From contig NZ_SORF01000004.1 of assembly GCF_004366795.1 (NCBI RefSeq), positions 124,001 through 188,000 of the forward strand: a stretch of 64,000 nucleotides of DNA, written 5' to 3'. A program made the position numbers and the translations under genes. Under the pieces are notes generated by a model that saw only the letters and a list, made by a program, of their open reading frames with translations, was not told the DNA's origin and ran no database searches. How positions within the stretch are numbered: position 1 is the stretch's first letter; the number at the start of each line of letters is the position of its first letter. Source of the DNA: Alicyclobacillus sacchari. Lineage in GTDB: Bacteria > Bacillota > Bacilli > Alicyclobacillales > Alicyclobacillaceae. Below, in pieces: positions 54,692 through 63,909 of the stretch.

Positions 54692-56089
54692 ATGTCTAGT
54701 GTGCCAAATAACCTTGACGCCGCGCAACTGAACGGCCGCAAACGCGCTTTATTTCTCATGACCATTGCGCTTGGCGTGTTACTCAATCCGCTGAATTCAT
54801 CGATGATCTCGGTTGCGATGACGAAATTTCAGCACGTATTTCACGTCCATTTTACCACCGCGTCCTGGCTCATTTCGTCCTACTATCTCGCCAGCGCCGT
54901 CGCCCAACCCATCATGGGTAAACTGGCAGACCTCCTTGGGCGCAAACCCTTGTTTCTCGTCGGTTTATTGCTCGTCGCACTCTCGTGTTCACTGGCGCCT
55001 TTCGCCCCTAGCTTCGCGTGGCTGATCGTTTTGCGCTTAATCCAGTCCTTGGGGAGCGGTGCCGTTTATCCCGCAGGCATGGGCATCGTGCGCAATGTGA
55101 TCACCGAACGACAGTCGCAGGCGCTCGCGCTTCTCGCCGTGTTCTCATCAGGTGCAGCCGCATTTGGCCCTTCCATTGGTGGCATTATCATGCATTACGC
55201 CGATTGGGAAGGGGTTTTTTGGGTCAACTTCCCGTTCATCGTTGCAAGCTTTCTACTGGCCATCTGGGTGTTACCTCGAGGCCGCGCTACAAGCCAAACA
55301 GCGCCGCTCGGGCAGCGGTTGCGCGCGATTCTGTATGAACTCGACCTGCTGGGAATCTTTTTCTTTATTCTCGGCATCATCGGCGCCATCGTCTTTCTGC
55401 TGTCACTCACTGCCAGACCCTCGTGGTGGGGGCTTGCCCTTGGCGTCGTCGCCTTTGCCCTCTTCGGCTGGCGTGAGAGCAAGACGGAGCAACCGTTTCT
55501 AAGCCTCCGTTTCTTCCGACAAAACGCCGCCCTAACGTGGGTGCTCATCCAGTTCGCGACGGTCAACATCATCTTTTACTCGGTGTTCTTCGGTATGCCG
55601 ACATACCTCCAAGAGGTGCGACAGTTCGATACGCAGGAAACAGGACTGCTCATGCTCTGCGTGGCAGGGTTCAGCCTCATCACATCGCCCATCACAGGGC
55701 GTTGGGTGGCCAAAAGCGGATCGCGCCCGCCGCTTGTCCTGGCAGCCGTTTTCATGACCGTCGGCAGCATTCTCTACCTGACCTTACATAGCCAATCACC
55801 CGTGTGGTGGCTGGCCGTCGTCCTGTCTGTGCTCGGACTCTCGAACGGTTTTAACAACGTTGGGCTGCAAACAGCTTTGTTTCGCGCCAGTCCGCGCGAA
55901 GTCATCAGCACAGCTTCAGGTTTATTTCAAATGGCCCGATACATGGGAACGATCATCTCAACCGTCGTACTGGGGTTACTGTTCGGTACTCACCTCACGA
56001 CAGGGCAGTTGCACATTCTTGGCGTCGTCCTGGCCTGCCTCGGCATCGTCGTCTTGATCATGAGTTGGCGCATCCCTCGCGGCCGTTAA
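54692..56089 (+). CDS. MFS multidrug efflux transporter, DHA2-like
   Basis: Membrane exporter of 465 residues with 14 predicted segments. It has MGKLADLLGRKPLFLVG (motif A), GAVYPAGMGIVRNVI and the motif C-type AAFGPSIGGIIMHYADWEGVFWVNFP. The ATG follows AAGGAGG. Drug or metabolite specificity cannot be read. Ends four bases into the convergent lacI gene. Confidence 0.9.
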   Translation: MSSVPNNLDAAQLNGRKRALFLMTIALGVLLNPLNSSMISVAMTKFQHVFHVHFTTASWLISSYYLASAVAQPIMGKLADLLGRKPLFLVGLLLVALSCSLAPFAPSFAWLIVLRLIQSLGSGAVYPAGMGIVRNVITERQSQALALLAVFSSGAAAFGPSIGGIIMHYADWEGVFWVNFPFIVASFLLAIWVLPRGRATSQTAPLGQRLRAILYELDLLGIFFFILGIIGAIVFLLSLTARPSWWGLALGVVAFALFGWRESKTEQPFLSLRFFRQNAALTWVLIQFATVNIIFYSVFFGMPTYLQEVRQFDTQETGLLMLCVAGFSLITSPITGRWVAKSGSRPPLVLAAVFMTVGSILYLTLHSQSPVWWLAVVLSVLGLSNGFNNVGLQTALFRASPREVISTASGLFQMARYMGTIISTVVLGLLFGTHLTTGQLHILGVVLACLGIVVLIMSWRIPRGR

Positions 56090-57165
56090 GCCTCGCGATC
56101 CGTCTGATCCCAGCGCAGCGGCGGCGCCGCAGTCGAGTCTCGCAAAACAATGTCGCCGCAAATATGTAACTTTTCCCGCGGGGCATCCGGATGGTCGATC
56201 CGCTGTAACAGCAAATCGACCGCCCGCGCCCCCATCTGCTTTTTATCCACGTAGACCGTGGTCAAAGCGGGCTTCATCTCCGACGCGTCATCGATGTCGT
56301 CAAAGCCCGTCACAGAAACGTCAGCAGGTACATCGACATCAAATTGCCGGAGCATCGTCACGACACTGATGGCAAGTGAGTCGTTGGCACAAACGAATGC
56401 CGTGGGCATTTCGCCCCCACGTATCAGTTGACTGACGACCCGTGTTAAACAAGCCATGTGTTCATCTCTCGTTACACCCAAACTGCCCACCAATTCGTTG
56501 GACTGGCGCAACGGGATACCGTGCTCCTCGAGCGCCGTCCGAAAACCTAGCCAACGATGTCGAAAGCTTTGCGCAAAGCAAGGATCTCCGACAAACTGCA
56601 GATGGCGATGACCTTGGCCAAGCAAAAAGTGTGTCAATTGACGAGAAACATCAAAGTTATCCACAAATACCGTGTCGGACGGTACCGACTCGTCCTCGTG
56701 ATCGATAAGGACGAAGGGCAATCCCAGTTTGCGAATTTCTAGAAGCAGTGACGTAGCCACCAGTCCCACGCCGATCACGCCGAGAACGCCGGAAGGATTC
56801 AACACCTGCAGAAAGTTTTCCGGCGAGTGTTCCGTGACGAGTATGGTTCCATATCCCCTGTCGGTTACAGCCGTTGAAATCCCATCGACGATTCTTCCCC
56901 AAAACGACGATGCTCGGTTTTGCATGCGCACATTGGGCAACAGCACAACAATCGTATTCGCTTTACCTTTCTCTTTGGCAACGCCTGACTTCCAATGGTT
57001 ACCTCTATTCTCCTGGAGAAAATAGCCTAATTGGGTTGCAATTTTCACAATTCGTTCGCGCGTCTCGTCACTGACGCCCGACTGTCCCGAAAGAGCTTTG
57101 GAAACCGCATACTTCGACACACCAGCTTGCTCGGCAATTTGCTGCATCGTTACCTTTTTTGCCAT
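56086..57165 (-). CDS. LacI-family regulator of the mannooligosaccharide locus
   Basis: About 359 residues. HTH TMQQIAEQAGVSKYAVSKALSG with an unusual Lys-Tyr-Ala in the recognition helix where most LacI proteins have a Thr-Val pair preceded by small residues, followed by the sugar-sensing domain (AFVCANDSLAISVV, SVTGFDDIDDASEM). Divergent from the epimerase gene with a shared control region containing GTTAG/CTAAC repeats. Start ATG 57165 or GTG 57174. Confidence 0.92.
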   Translation of the reverse strand: MAKKVTMQQIAEQAGVSKYAVSKALSGQSGVSDETRERIVKIATQLGYFLQENRGNHWKSGVAKEKGKANTIVVLLPNVRMQNRASSFWGRIVDGISTAVTDRGYGTILVTEHSPENFLQVLNPSGVLGVIGVGLVATSLLLEIRKLGLPFVLIDHEDESVPSDTVFVDNFDVSRQLTHFLLGQGHRHLQFVGDPCFAQSFRHRWLGFRTALEEHGIPLRQSNELVGSLGVTRDEHMACLTRVVSQLIRGGEMPTAFVCANDSLAISVVTMLRQFDVDVPADVSVTGFDDIDDASEMKPALTTVYVDKKQMGARAVDLLLQRIDHPDAPREKLHICGDIVLRDSTAAPPLRWDQTDREA

Positions 57166-57200
57166 TTGACCCACGCCCTCTACTCCTATATCACCTTTTT

Positions 57201-57326
57201 GTTAGCCTAACTGATTCACGCGCATTCGTCTAGAGAGATCGCCATCATCAATGTCATAGCCACGCATGGAATCCACAGTTGCTACAGTACACATAGTTAG
57301 CTTAGTATAGTGTTTGTTATGCTAAC
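57201..57326. promoter_or_regulatory. Divergent control region with three GTTAGnnTAAC-type operators and a promoter
   Basis: Sites: GTTAGCCTAAC at 57201-57211, GTTAGCTTAGT at 57296-57306 and GTTATGCTAAC at 57316-57326. A plus-strand promoter, TTGCTA (57279-57284), 18-base spacer, TAGTAT (57303-57308), overlaps the second site; the third lies just downstream. Positions 95 and 20 bases apart centre to centre. A bound repressor would block the epimerase-phosphorylase operon and its own gene. Confidence 0.65.
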
Positions 57327-57339
57327 TATAGGTGGTGAG

Positions 57340-58542
57340 ATGATTCTGAACACGATGAATTTACGGCAACGAGTGGCAAACGAAGGAAGATCGATTCTCA
57401 CTTGGTGGCGAAAACATGCGCTACGAAACGACGGAACCTTTTACGGCAGGGTGACCACCGATTGTATTCCCGATCCGAACGCTGATCTGGGAGTCATTCT
57501 TGCTACCCGCATTCTGTGGACCTTTTCTCGTGCTATCCATACCGGTTTTGAAGCTAGTGCAGAAAACCGGCATATCATAGACAGCATGTGGAATATGTTC
57601 AAATCTGCATTCTGGGATCAAACCCACTTGGGCGTATTTTGGATGGTGGATGCAAACCAGCAACCGGTTCAGACGCGCAAACACATCTATGCGCAGTCGT
57701 TCGCCATGTACGCATGCGCAGAATACTACGCAGCGACAGGCAAGCAAGAAGCACTTTTGTATGCGCAACTGATTTACGAATGCATAGAACGCTACGCTCG
57801 CGACTCCGTGCATGGCGGATACTTCGAGTCGTTCTCAGTGGACTGGAGACCGATGCAGGATCAATTGGGCATCTCCGATCTCGCTGCGCCGAAGTCGATG
57901 AATACACATCTCCACCTGCTGGAAGCGTACACGCGTTTATATCAGGTATGGCCCAATCCCGAGTTGCGGGATCGTCTGCGTGATTTGCTCCAAGTCGTTG
58001 CTACGCGCATTGTCAATCCGCAGACCTCCCATTTCCAATTGTTCTTTGATGCTGATTGGCGACCACTTTCCGACGTCATCTCGTATGGCCATGATATCGA
58101 AGGTTCCTGGCTGCTATGCGAAGCGGCCGAAGCCTTGGGAGACGGTGCATGCATACAGGCAACACGACAACTGGCGGTACAAATGGTGGATGCCACCCTT
58201 GCCGAAGGCTTGGATGCGGACGGTGGTTTGTTCAATGAAGGGCATGCGGGACGCGTGATCGATGATGATAAACACTGGTGGCCACAGGCAGAAGCTGCAG
58301 TTGGACTGGTGAACGCCTATCAAATTACGGGCAATCCAGAGTATTTCAAGCAGAGTGAACGGGTCTGGGATTTTATTGAACAACACATGTCCGACCGTCA
58401 GTATGGTGAATGGTATTGGCTGGTGGATCGCTCGGGAAACCCAGACAAGACAAAATGGAAAGTAGAACCGTGGAAATGTCCGTATCACAACACGCGAGCG
58501 TGTCTGGAACTGTGGCAACGACTCGCGCCGGAAGGAGAGTAA
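57340..58542 (+). CDS. Cellobiose/mannobiose 2-epimerase (AGE superfamily)
   Basis: A 400-residue (alpha/alpha)6-barrel epimerase that inverts C2 of the reducing-end sugar of beta-1,4-disaccharides. Family blocks carrying the catalytic His residues are seen: KSMNTHLHLLEAYTRLY, SYGHDIEGSWLLCEAA, DKHWWPQAEAAVG and KCPYHNTRACLEL. Next to a GH130 phosphorylase it most likely converts mannobiose to mannosyl-glucose. The ATG at 57340 closely follows AGGTGG; the ATG at 57355 is an alternative. First gene of a two-gene operon. Confidence 0.9.
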   Translation: MILNTMNLRQRVANEGRSILTWWRKHALRNDGTFYGRVTTDCIPDPNADLGVILATRILWTFSRAIHTGFEASAENRHIIDSMWNMFKSAFWDQTHLGVFWMVDANQQPVQTRKHIYAQSFAMYACAEYYAATGKQEALLYAQLIYECIERYARDSVHGGYFESFSVDWRPMQDQLGISDLAAPKSMNTHLHLLEAYTRLYQVWPNPELRDRLRDLLQVVATRIVNPQTSHFQLFFDADWRPLSDVISYGHDIEGSWLLCEAAEALGDGACIQATRQLAVQMVDATLAEGLDADGGLFNEGHAGRVIDDDKHWWPQAEAAVGLVNAYQITGNPEYFKQSERVWDFIEQHMSDRQYGEWYWLVDRSGNPDKTKWKVEPWKCPYHNTRACLELWQRLAPEGE

Positions 58543-58545
58543 GCG

Positions 58546-59724
58546 ATGTCGGATTCATATAGTGAACGCCGCGCTTGGATTGAGCAACATTACATGGCGC
58601 TTGTATCGCGCCGCAACGAACCCATCGAGCAAACGCACGGGTGGTTTACCCGTTATCGAGACCCAGTGTTAACCGCCGATCACGTGCCAATCGCGTGGCG
58701 CTTTGATATGAACCCTGAAACCAATCCATTTTTTATGGAACGATTGGCGGTAAACGCGGTCTTCAACGCGGGAGCCATTCTTTGGAACGAACACATTCTT
58801 CTCGTCGCGCGGGTCGAAGGCGTGGATCGGAAATCGTTTTTTGGCATTGCAGAAAGTGAAAGCGGTATCGACCGGTTTCGCTTTTGGGATGAACCGATTG
58901 TCATCCCAGAAACAGACCTACCGGATACCAACGTCTACGACATGCGCCTTGTACAACATGAAGATGGATATATCTATGGATTGTTTTGCACGGAGCGCCG
59001 CGACCCGTCGGCACCCGCCAGCGATCAATCGTCAGCCATCGCGCAGTGCGGAATTGTGCGTACGAAGGACTTGCGTACGTGGGAACGCCTCCCCGACCTT
59101 GTCACACCCTCACCGCAGCAGCGCAATGTCGTATTGCATCCGACGTTCGTCGATGGGAAATATGCGTTCTATACACGCCCACAGGACGGGTTTATCGAGG
59201 CGGGTAGCGGCGGTGGTATCGGCTTTGGTCTGGCAGACACCATGGAAGGCGCAGTGGTTCACGTAGAACACATCGTCGATGATCGCATCTATCACACCAT
59301 AAAGGAAGCGAAGAATGGGCTTGGTCCCGCACCCATTCGCACATCCGAAGGATGGCTGCATTTAGCACATGGCGTTCGCAATACTGCTGCCGGGTTGCGC
59401 TATGTTCTTTATCTATTCCTCACTGACCTTCATGATCCGAAACGCGTGATCGCGCGACCAGGGGGCTATTTTCTCGCTCCCGTAGGCTCTGAGCGCGTTG
59501 GCGACGTATCCAATGTCGCATTTTGCAACGGTTGGGTGATGAAAGAAGACGGAACGGTTTTCATCTATTACGCATCATCCGATACACGCATGCACGTGGC
59601 TACGACTACAGTGAAGCAATTGCTCGATTATGTGAAAAACACGCCGGAAGACGGGTTGCGATCCGCAGAAAGCGTGAAGCAGCGCCTGACTTTGATTCAA
59701 AGTAATTCACGAATCGCCGAGTGA
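58546..59724 (+). CDS. GH130 beta-mannosyl-glucose phosphorylase
   Basis: A 392-residue five-bladed propeller enzyme that splits 4-O-beta-mannosyl-glucose with phosphate to mannose 1-phosphate and glucose. Typical GH130_1 stretches: [28 protein letters not shown] with the catalytic Asp, [30 protein letters not shown] and [24 protein letters not shown] precedes the ATG and overlaps the end of the epimerase gene, so the two are coupled. A strong terminator follows. Confidence 0.92.
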   Translation: MSDSYSERRAWIEQHYMALVSRRNEPIEQTHGWFTRYRDPVLTADHVPIAWRFDMNPETNPFFMERLAVNAVFNAGAILWNEHILLVARVEGVDRKSFFGIAESESGIDRFRFWDEPIVIPETDLPDTNVYDMRLVQHEDGYIYGLFCTERRDPSAPASDQSSAIAQCGIVRTKDLRTWERLPDLVTPSPQQRNVVLHPTFVDGKYAFYTRPQDGFIEAGSGGGIGFGLADTMEGAVVHVEHIVDDRIYHTIKEAKNGLGPAPIRTSEGWLHLAHGVRNTAAGLRYVLYLFLTDLHDPKRVIARPGGYFLAPVGSERVGDVSNVAFCNGWVMKEDGTVFIYYASSDTRMHVATTTVKQLLDYVKNTPEDGLRSAESVKQRLTLIQSNSRIAE

Positions 59725-59735
59725 ATGCAAAAGAG

Positions 59736-59777
59736 AGCCCCCATCTTCATCGGTAACATGAAAACGGGGGCTTTTTT
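59736..59777 (+). terminator. Terminator after the GH130 gene
   Basis: Stem AGCCCCC against GGGGGCT with a long loop that itself partly pairs, then TTTTTTG. 12 bases after the stop. Confidence 0.85.
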
Positions 59778-59846
59778 GTACGGTAATCCTCTCCTTTAGA
59801 AAACGCCTGCAATCGCGAATCGATCTTACGTAAAACGTTGAGCTGG

Positions 59847-60797
59847 TCATATCGGGCTACCGTTGCGAACCTGTGGTTTTGCATAGTAGCGTCGAATCAC
59901 GTCTTCAGCTGGTTTCCGATAAAACCAATAATTTCGGTTATGCTTCGCCTCATCGTCGGCGTATAGTGTTGCCGGCCAGTCCCATAACATATAACCGTAG
60001 AACCACGGCTCATCATGTAAGAGCGAAAACAGTGTCTCATAAAACTTCACTTGTTCTTGCATGGACAAAGAACCCTGGTGCGACCAGTCATTCGGTCGCT
60101 CAGCTGCGCCATCGACGTTCATGCATCCCACTTCCATAAAAAAGAATGGCTTATTCACCTGCGTGGCAAACGTGCGTAATTCCTGTACGCGCTCAGCGAA
60201 GGACGATACAGGATAGTACCCACTCGACGAAACGACATCGACCGCGTCCCACCAACGGACGTGTTCCTCCTGATATTTGTCACAGTTGTATGTCACCGTT
60301 CCGCGATACACCTCTCGCACCTGAGCGATTAAAGAGCGCCATTCCAACTCTCGTTTATCAGCCTGCACCATTTCACAGCCCACACAGAACATTTCACAGC
60401 CTAGGCGTTCAGCCATTCTCGCGTAGTGCAAAATAAAAGTGCCGTAGCTTTGGAACCATTGTGCCCATGTCGGCTCACCGGGCACATCGCGATCAAAAAA
60501 GTTGATATGCGCTCTCCATGTACCATTTCGGCAGTTCACAACCGGCTTGAGACAAACTTTTAACCCTAAGCGGTGGGCCAACTCAACTGCAAACGCAACT
60601 TCTTCGTCCGTTACAACCGGCTCATCCCAATAGTTCACCACCACACTCTGTGGCGTGTCCTGTAATGCTTGGAAAGCAATTGTTATCCAATTTGCCCCTG
60701 TCTCCTTCAATTTGTTCATCGACAGTTTCGCCTCGTCCGTCGTCCACGTTCCTCGGACGCCGACCCAACCCCAAGTGATACCACGTATAAAATCCAA
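59847..60797 (-). CDS. GH113 beta-mannanase, intracellular type
   Basis: Retaining endo- or oligo-beta-1,4-mannanase of 316 residues without signal peptide. The (beta/alpha)8 fold has acid/base Glu142 in FCVGCEMVQ and nucleophile Glu222 in PFFFMEVGC. The 80-residue spacing equals that of AaManA from Alicyclobacillus acidocaldarius (Glu151, Glu231, from memory). IRGITWGWVGVRGTW near the start is typical. The preferred TTG at 60797 follows GGGGGAG at five bases; the TTG at 60815 would add six residues. Last gene of the ABC transporter operon; it should shorten imported mannooligosaccharides. Confidence 0.88.
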   Translation of the reverse strand: MDFIRGITWGWVGVRGTWTTDEAKLSMNKLKETGANWITIAFQALQDTPQSVVVNYWDEPVVTDEEVAFAVELAHRLGLKVCLKPVVNCRNGTWRAHINFFDRDVPGEPTWAQWFQSYGTFILHYARMAERLGCEMFCVGCEMVQADKRELEWRSLIAQVREVYRGTVTYNCDKYQEEHVRWWDAVDVVSSSGYYPVSSFAERVQELRTFATQVNKPFFFMEVGCMNVDGAAERPNDWSHQGSLSMQEQVKFYETLFSLLHDEPWFYGYMLWDWPATLYADDEAKHNRNYWFYRKPAEDVIRRYYAKPQVRNGSPI

Positions 60798-60827
60798 TTT
60801 GACTCCCCCATTCAATTGCTGTGCATT

Positions 60828-61664
60828 CTATTCGCGAACCGCTCCGTTTACAATGCCAGCAAAGATATAACGCTGCAAAAAGAGGTAAATCAGCAATAAG
60901 GGAATTGCGATAATGACCGATGCAGCCATAATCAGGTTCCACTGCGCCGAATACGGACCCTGGAAACGCAAGAGCGCTGTCGAGACCACTCCAAGATTGG
61001 TAGATGGCATATAGAGATATGGCGAATAAAGATCATTGTAGATAGCGATCGTCTGCAAAATGGCGACCGTTGCGCTAGCTGGAGCTAGTAACGGAAAAAT
61101 AATAGAGCGATAGATACGAAAATAGGATGCGCCGTCCAGCATTGCGCTTTCATCGAGCGATATAGGTATCCGTTTGATAAATTGCATGTAGATGTAAATC
61201 TGAACGACATTCGTACCTAAATATAGAAGAACCATCGCATACCGCGTGTCAAACAACCCGATGTTTTTAATGATCCCGAAAATCGCCACCTGTACCGTCA
61301 TGGTAGGAATAAACATGGCGACGAGATAAGCACCCATAATGACTTTTTTGAGCGGGAAGTTGAATCTGCCCAAAACATAAGCCACCATCGTCCCAAAAAA
61401 AATGTTGCCGATTACCGCTAGAACAATGATGATAAACGTATTGACGAATGCCGAACCGAGTGCACCGCCGGTCCACGCCGTGACGTAATTTTGCCAGTCA
61501 GGATGTAGCGGCAGCTGTAACGGACTAAGACGATTCATGTCGGCATTGCTTTTCAGCGAATTGACGACAGCAATATACAAAGGAAAGATGACGACCACAA
61601 CGCCTATGGTTAGAACCATATATTTCGCAATACTTCCCGTGAACTTCGTCATTTTGCCTGTCAT
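60828..61664 (-). CDS. Sugar ABC transporter permease, MalG type (mannan locus)
   Basis: CUT1-type permease of 278 residues, six membrane segments, EAA loop around LDESAMLDGASYFRIYRSIIFP. ATG at 61664, nine bases after GGAGGTGA, overlaps the end of the upstream permease gene by four bases. A basic tail follows the last segment. Confidence 0.92.
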   Translation of the reverse strand: MTGKMTKFTGSIAKYMVLTIGVVVVIFPLYIAVVNSLKSNADMNRLSPLQLPLHPDWQNYVTAWTGGALGSAFVNTFIIIVLAVIGNIFFGTMVAYVLGRFNFPLKKVIMGAYLVAMFIPTMTVQVAIFGIIKNIGLFDTRYAMVLLYLGTNVVQIYIYMQFIKRIPISLDESAMLDGASYFRIYRSIIFPLLAPASATVAILQTIAIYNDLYSPYLYMPSTNLGVVSTALLRFQGPYSAQWNLIMAASVIIAIPLLLIYLFLQRYIFAGIVNGAVRE

Positions 61665-62545
61665 ACGACATCATCACCTCCACCGACGATTTTGCGTTGA
61701 ATGCTGATGACCAATACAACAATGACCAACAACACAATTGCCATTGCGGATGCTAGACCGTAGTTGTTAAACACGAACGCAACATTCATTGTCTGGGTTA
61801 AAAACGTTGCTGCAGCCGGAGCTGAGTTTGTCATGATAAATGGGATATTAAACGCTTCGAGCGCTCCCGAGACGGTCAACAGCAAGTTAACCTGAATGAT
61901 GGCTCTCAGGTTGGGCAGTGTCACATACCACAGCGTCTGCCAGCCCGAGGCGCCGTCCAGCAGGGCAGCCTCATACATATCTTCGGGGATGGATTGAATA
62001 GCGGCCAAATAAATGACCATATTGAACGGAAAGTACTCCCATAAAGAGACAAATGCCAACGCCCAGTTGATAACATGGTTATTTCCAATCCAGTCGGCAG
62101 CCAATCCGCCAAGGCCAACCGCACGTAGAATCGTATTGAGTGCACCATTATCCTGGTACATAAATTGGAATATATATACAACTGCAACGGCGTTCAACAT
62201 GTATGGAATGAAGAGTACAGAACGAAATCCGTTGCGAACCTTTACCTTTTTACTCAGGAGCAACGCCAACCCTAAAGCAATTACGTTTTGCACCAGTCCG
62301 CCGACAAAGTAACTGAGGTTGTGAAGGAACACGCCAAACAACGCCGGATTCTTGAAAATTTCCATGTAATTATGCAGTCCAACCCAGGGATACGAGGTTG
62401 AGAGTCCATTCCAAGACGTGAAACTATACAGAATCAACTTAATGGCCGGATATAGTGAAAAGGTCACCAGTAGGACTAATGGGATGATCAAGAAGCCAAT
62501 AATCAGCAATCTGCGTTGGGCCTTGTAGCTGACGTGGAAGTTCAC
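61661..62545 (-). CDS. Sugar ABC transporter permease, MalF type (mannan locus)
   Basis: A 294-residue permease with six membrane segments and EAA loop YEAALLDGASGWQTLWYVTLPNL. GTG start at 62545 with GGAGAG nine bases upstream. It follows the binding-protein gene after an 83-base gap holding a strong stem-loop. Confidence 0.92.
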   Translation of the reverse strand: MNFHVSYKAQRRLLIIGFLIIPLVLLVTFSLYPAIKLILYSFTSWNGLSTSYPWVGLHNYMEIFKNPALFGVFLHNLSYFVGGLVQNVIALGLALLLSKKVKVRNGFRSVLFIPYMLNAVAVVYIFQFMYQDNGALNTILRAVGLGGLAADWIGNNHVINWALAFVSLWEYFPFNMVIYLAAIQSIPEDMYEAALLDGASGWQTLWYVTLPNLRAIIQVNLLLTVSGALEAFNIPFIMTNSAPAAATFLTQTMNVAFVFNNYGLASAMAIVLLVIVVLVISIQRKIVGGGDDVV

Positions 62546-62577
62546 AGCGATTCACTCTCCCCAGATCCATCCAGAAT

Positions 62578-62606
62578 CCAATCCCCCCAAGAGTTGGGGG
62601 GATTGG
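62578..62606 (-). other. Intercistronic stem-loop after the binding-protein gene
   Basis: Eleven perfect pairs (CCAATCCCCCC against GGGGGGATTGG) with a seven-base loop, no U-run. Placed as in the alpha-glucan operon, between binding-protein and first permease gene; it probably stabilises the upstream message. Confidence 0.7.
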
Positions 62607-62628
62607 GTGCAGCCCGTGAACGATCTCA

Positions 62629-63909
62629 TCATTGTCCTGACAGCGAAGCTGCGTTAGCCCATTGCTGGTTAAACTGTTGCAACGCCGTCGCGAAATCTTG
62701 CGCATTCAAGACCGTTTGCACGGCACCGCCACCATTGATATCGATCTGTGAGTTGTTTTCCAACTGTGTAAGTGCAGTCGTGCTTGGCACACCTTGAACA
62801 ACCTTGGCCTGCGAATACAACTGCTGGATTTGCGGTACGTTCGATTTCATACCTTTCACAGGTGGCAGACCACCAGCATAGTTTGGATACCCAGATTCAA
62901 GAACCATCCACTTAACAAATGCCTCAGCAGCCGGAATGTTTTTGCTGTGCTTGTTGACTGCCAACTCCCAATCCGGCGTCATAATCGCGATCGGCTTGCC
63001 ATGATTCGTCGCCGGGAACGGGAAAAAGCCCACATTAGAGCTACTCGTCCCAGCCGAGACGATTTGCGGGATAGCCCATTGCCCAAGGTACATCATCGCA
63101 ACTTTGCCTTGCGCTTCCATCGTCTTGGAGTTCGCCCAGTTTGTATTCTTCCAATCAGGCTCTGCCCATCCGTTTTTCACAATGGTATGGACGATGTTCA
63201 GCGCCTGCCCCATCGGCGCGCTCGATGAAAACGGAGCTTTGTTGTTGACGATGGTGTTGAGGTAATTGGGATTGCCCGCGATCACGTCAGGCAGTGTATC
63301 CGTCCAATTGGCAAGCGGCCATTTCGCCGTATAGTTGAGTGCAATAGGAATGATGCCCGCCTTCTTCAGTTTTGCACAATCCGCGTAGAATTCGTTTAAC
63401 GTGGTCGGTACGGAAGTAATACCTGCTTTTTTAAACGCCGTCTTGTTATAGACAATGCCATTCACATCACCAAACGTTGGAATGCCGTAAACATGTCCAT
63501 TATAGGATTGAAAATCCTTAAAGTAGATTTTGTTATCCAACCCCAAATTATCGAGGGGGACAAAAAACTGTGGTAATTCATTTGGAGTGATGTTGGGTAA
63601 GATCAACATCACGTCTGGATAGGTACCTCCGTTCATCTGCGCTTGAACCGTACTGTTATCGACAAACGTCTGCCATTTCACCGTAATCCCCGGATGTGTT
63701 TTCGCGAACTCCTCTGAATACTTCTGAAGCATGCCGTTAGCCTGCATATCTGTGCGATTCGTCAACACCGTAATGGTTTTGGCCGTTTGCGAAGCTGCAC
63801 CAGTTTGGTTTGCGTTAGTGTCTGGTTTGGAAACGGATTGTGTTCCACACCCCGCCAAAGCCAAAGCGCTTACACCCGTAATAGAGACCACTGCAACCCA
63901 TTTTTTCAA
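62629..63909 (-). CDS. Sugar-binding lipoprotein of ABC transporter (mannan locus)
   Basis: Solute-binding protein family 1, 426 residues. Signal peptide MKKWVAVVSITGVSALAL ends in lipobox LAGC, so it is lipid-anchored. A Thr/Asn/Gln-rich linker follows. The binding domain shows NGGTYPDVMLILPN, GKVAMMYLGQWAIP and the C-terminal ALTQLENNSQ. ATG with AAGGGGG at seven bases. First gene of binding protein-permease-permease-GH113. The cargo is inferred to be beta-mannooligosaccharides from the neighbouring enzymes. A half operator CCTAAC occurs upstream at about 63984. Confidence 0.93.
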   Translation of the reverse strand: MKKWVAVVSITGVSALALAGCGTQSVSKPDTNANQTGAASQTAKTITVLTNRTDMQANGMLQKYSEEFAKTHPGITVKWQTFVDNSTVQAQMNGGTYPDVMLILPNITPNELPQFFVPLDNLGLDNKIYFKDFQSYNGHVYGIPTFGDVNGIVYNKTAFKKAGITSVPTTLNEFYADCAKLKKAGIIPIALNYTAKWPLANWTDTLPDVIAGNPNYLNTIVNNKAPFSSSAPMGQALNIVHTIVKNGWAEPDWKNTNWANSKTMEAQGKVAMMYLGQWAIPQIVSAGTSSSNVGFFPFPATNHGKPIAIMTPDWELAVNKHSKNIPAAEAFVKWMVLESGYPNYAGGLPPVKGMKSNVPQIQQLYSQAKVVQGVPSTTALTQLENNSQIDINGGGAVQTVLNAQDFATALQQFNQQWANAASLSGQ

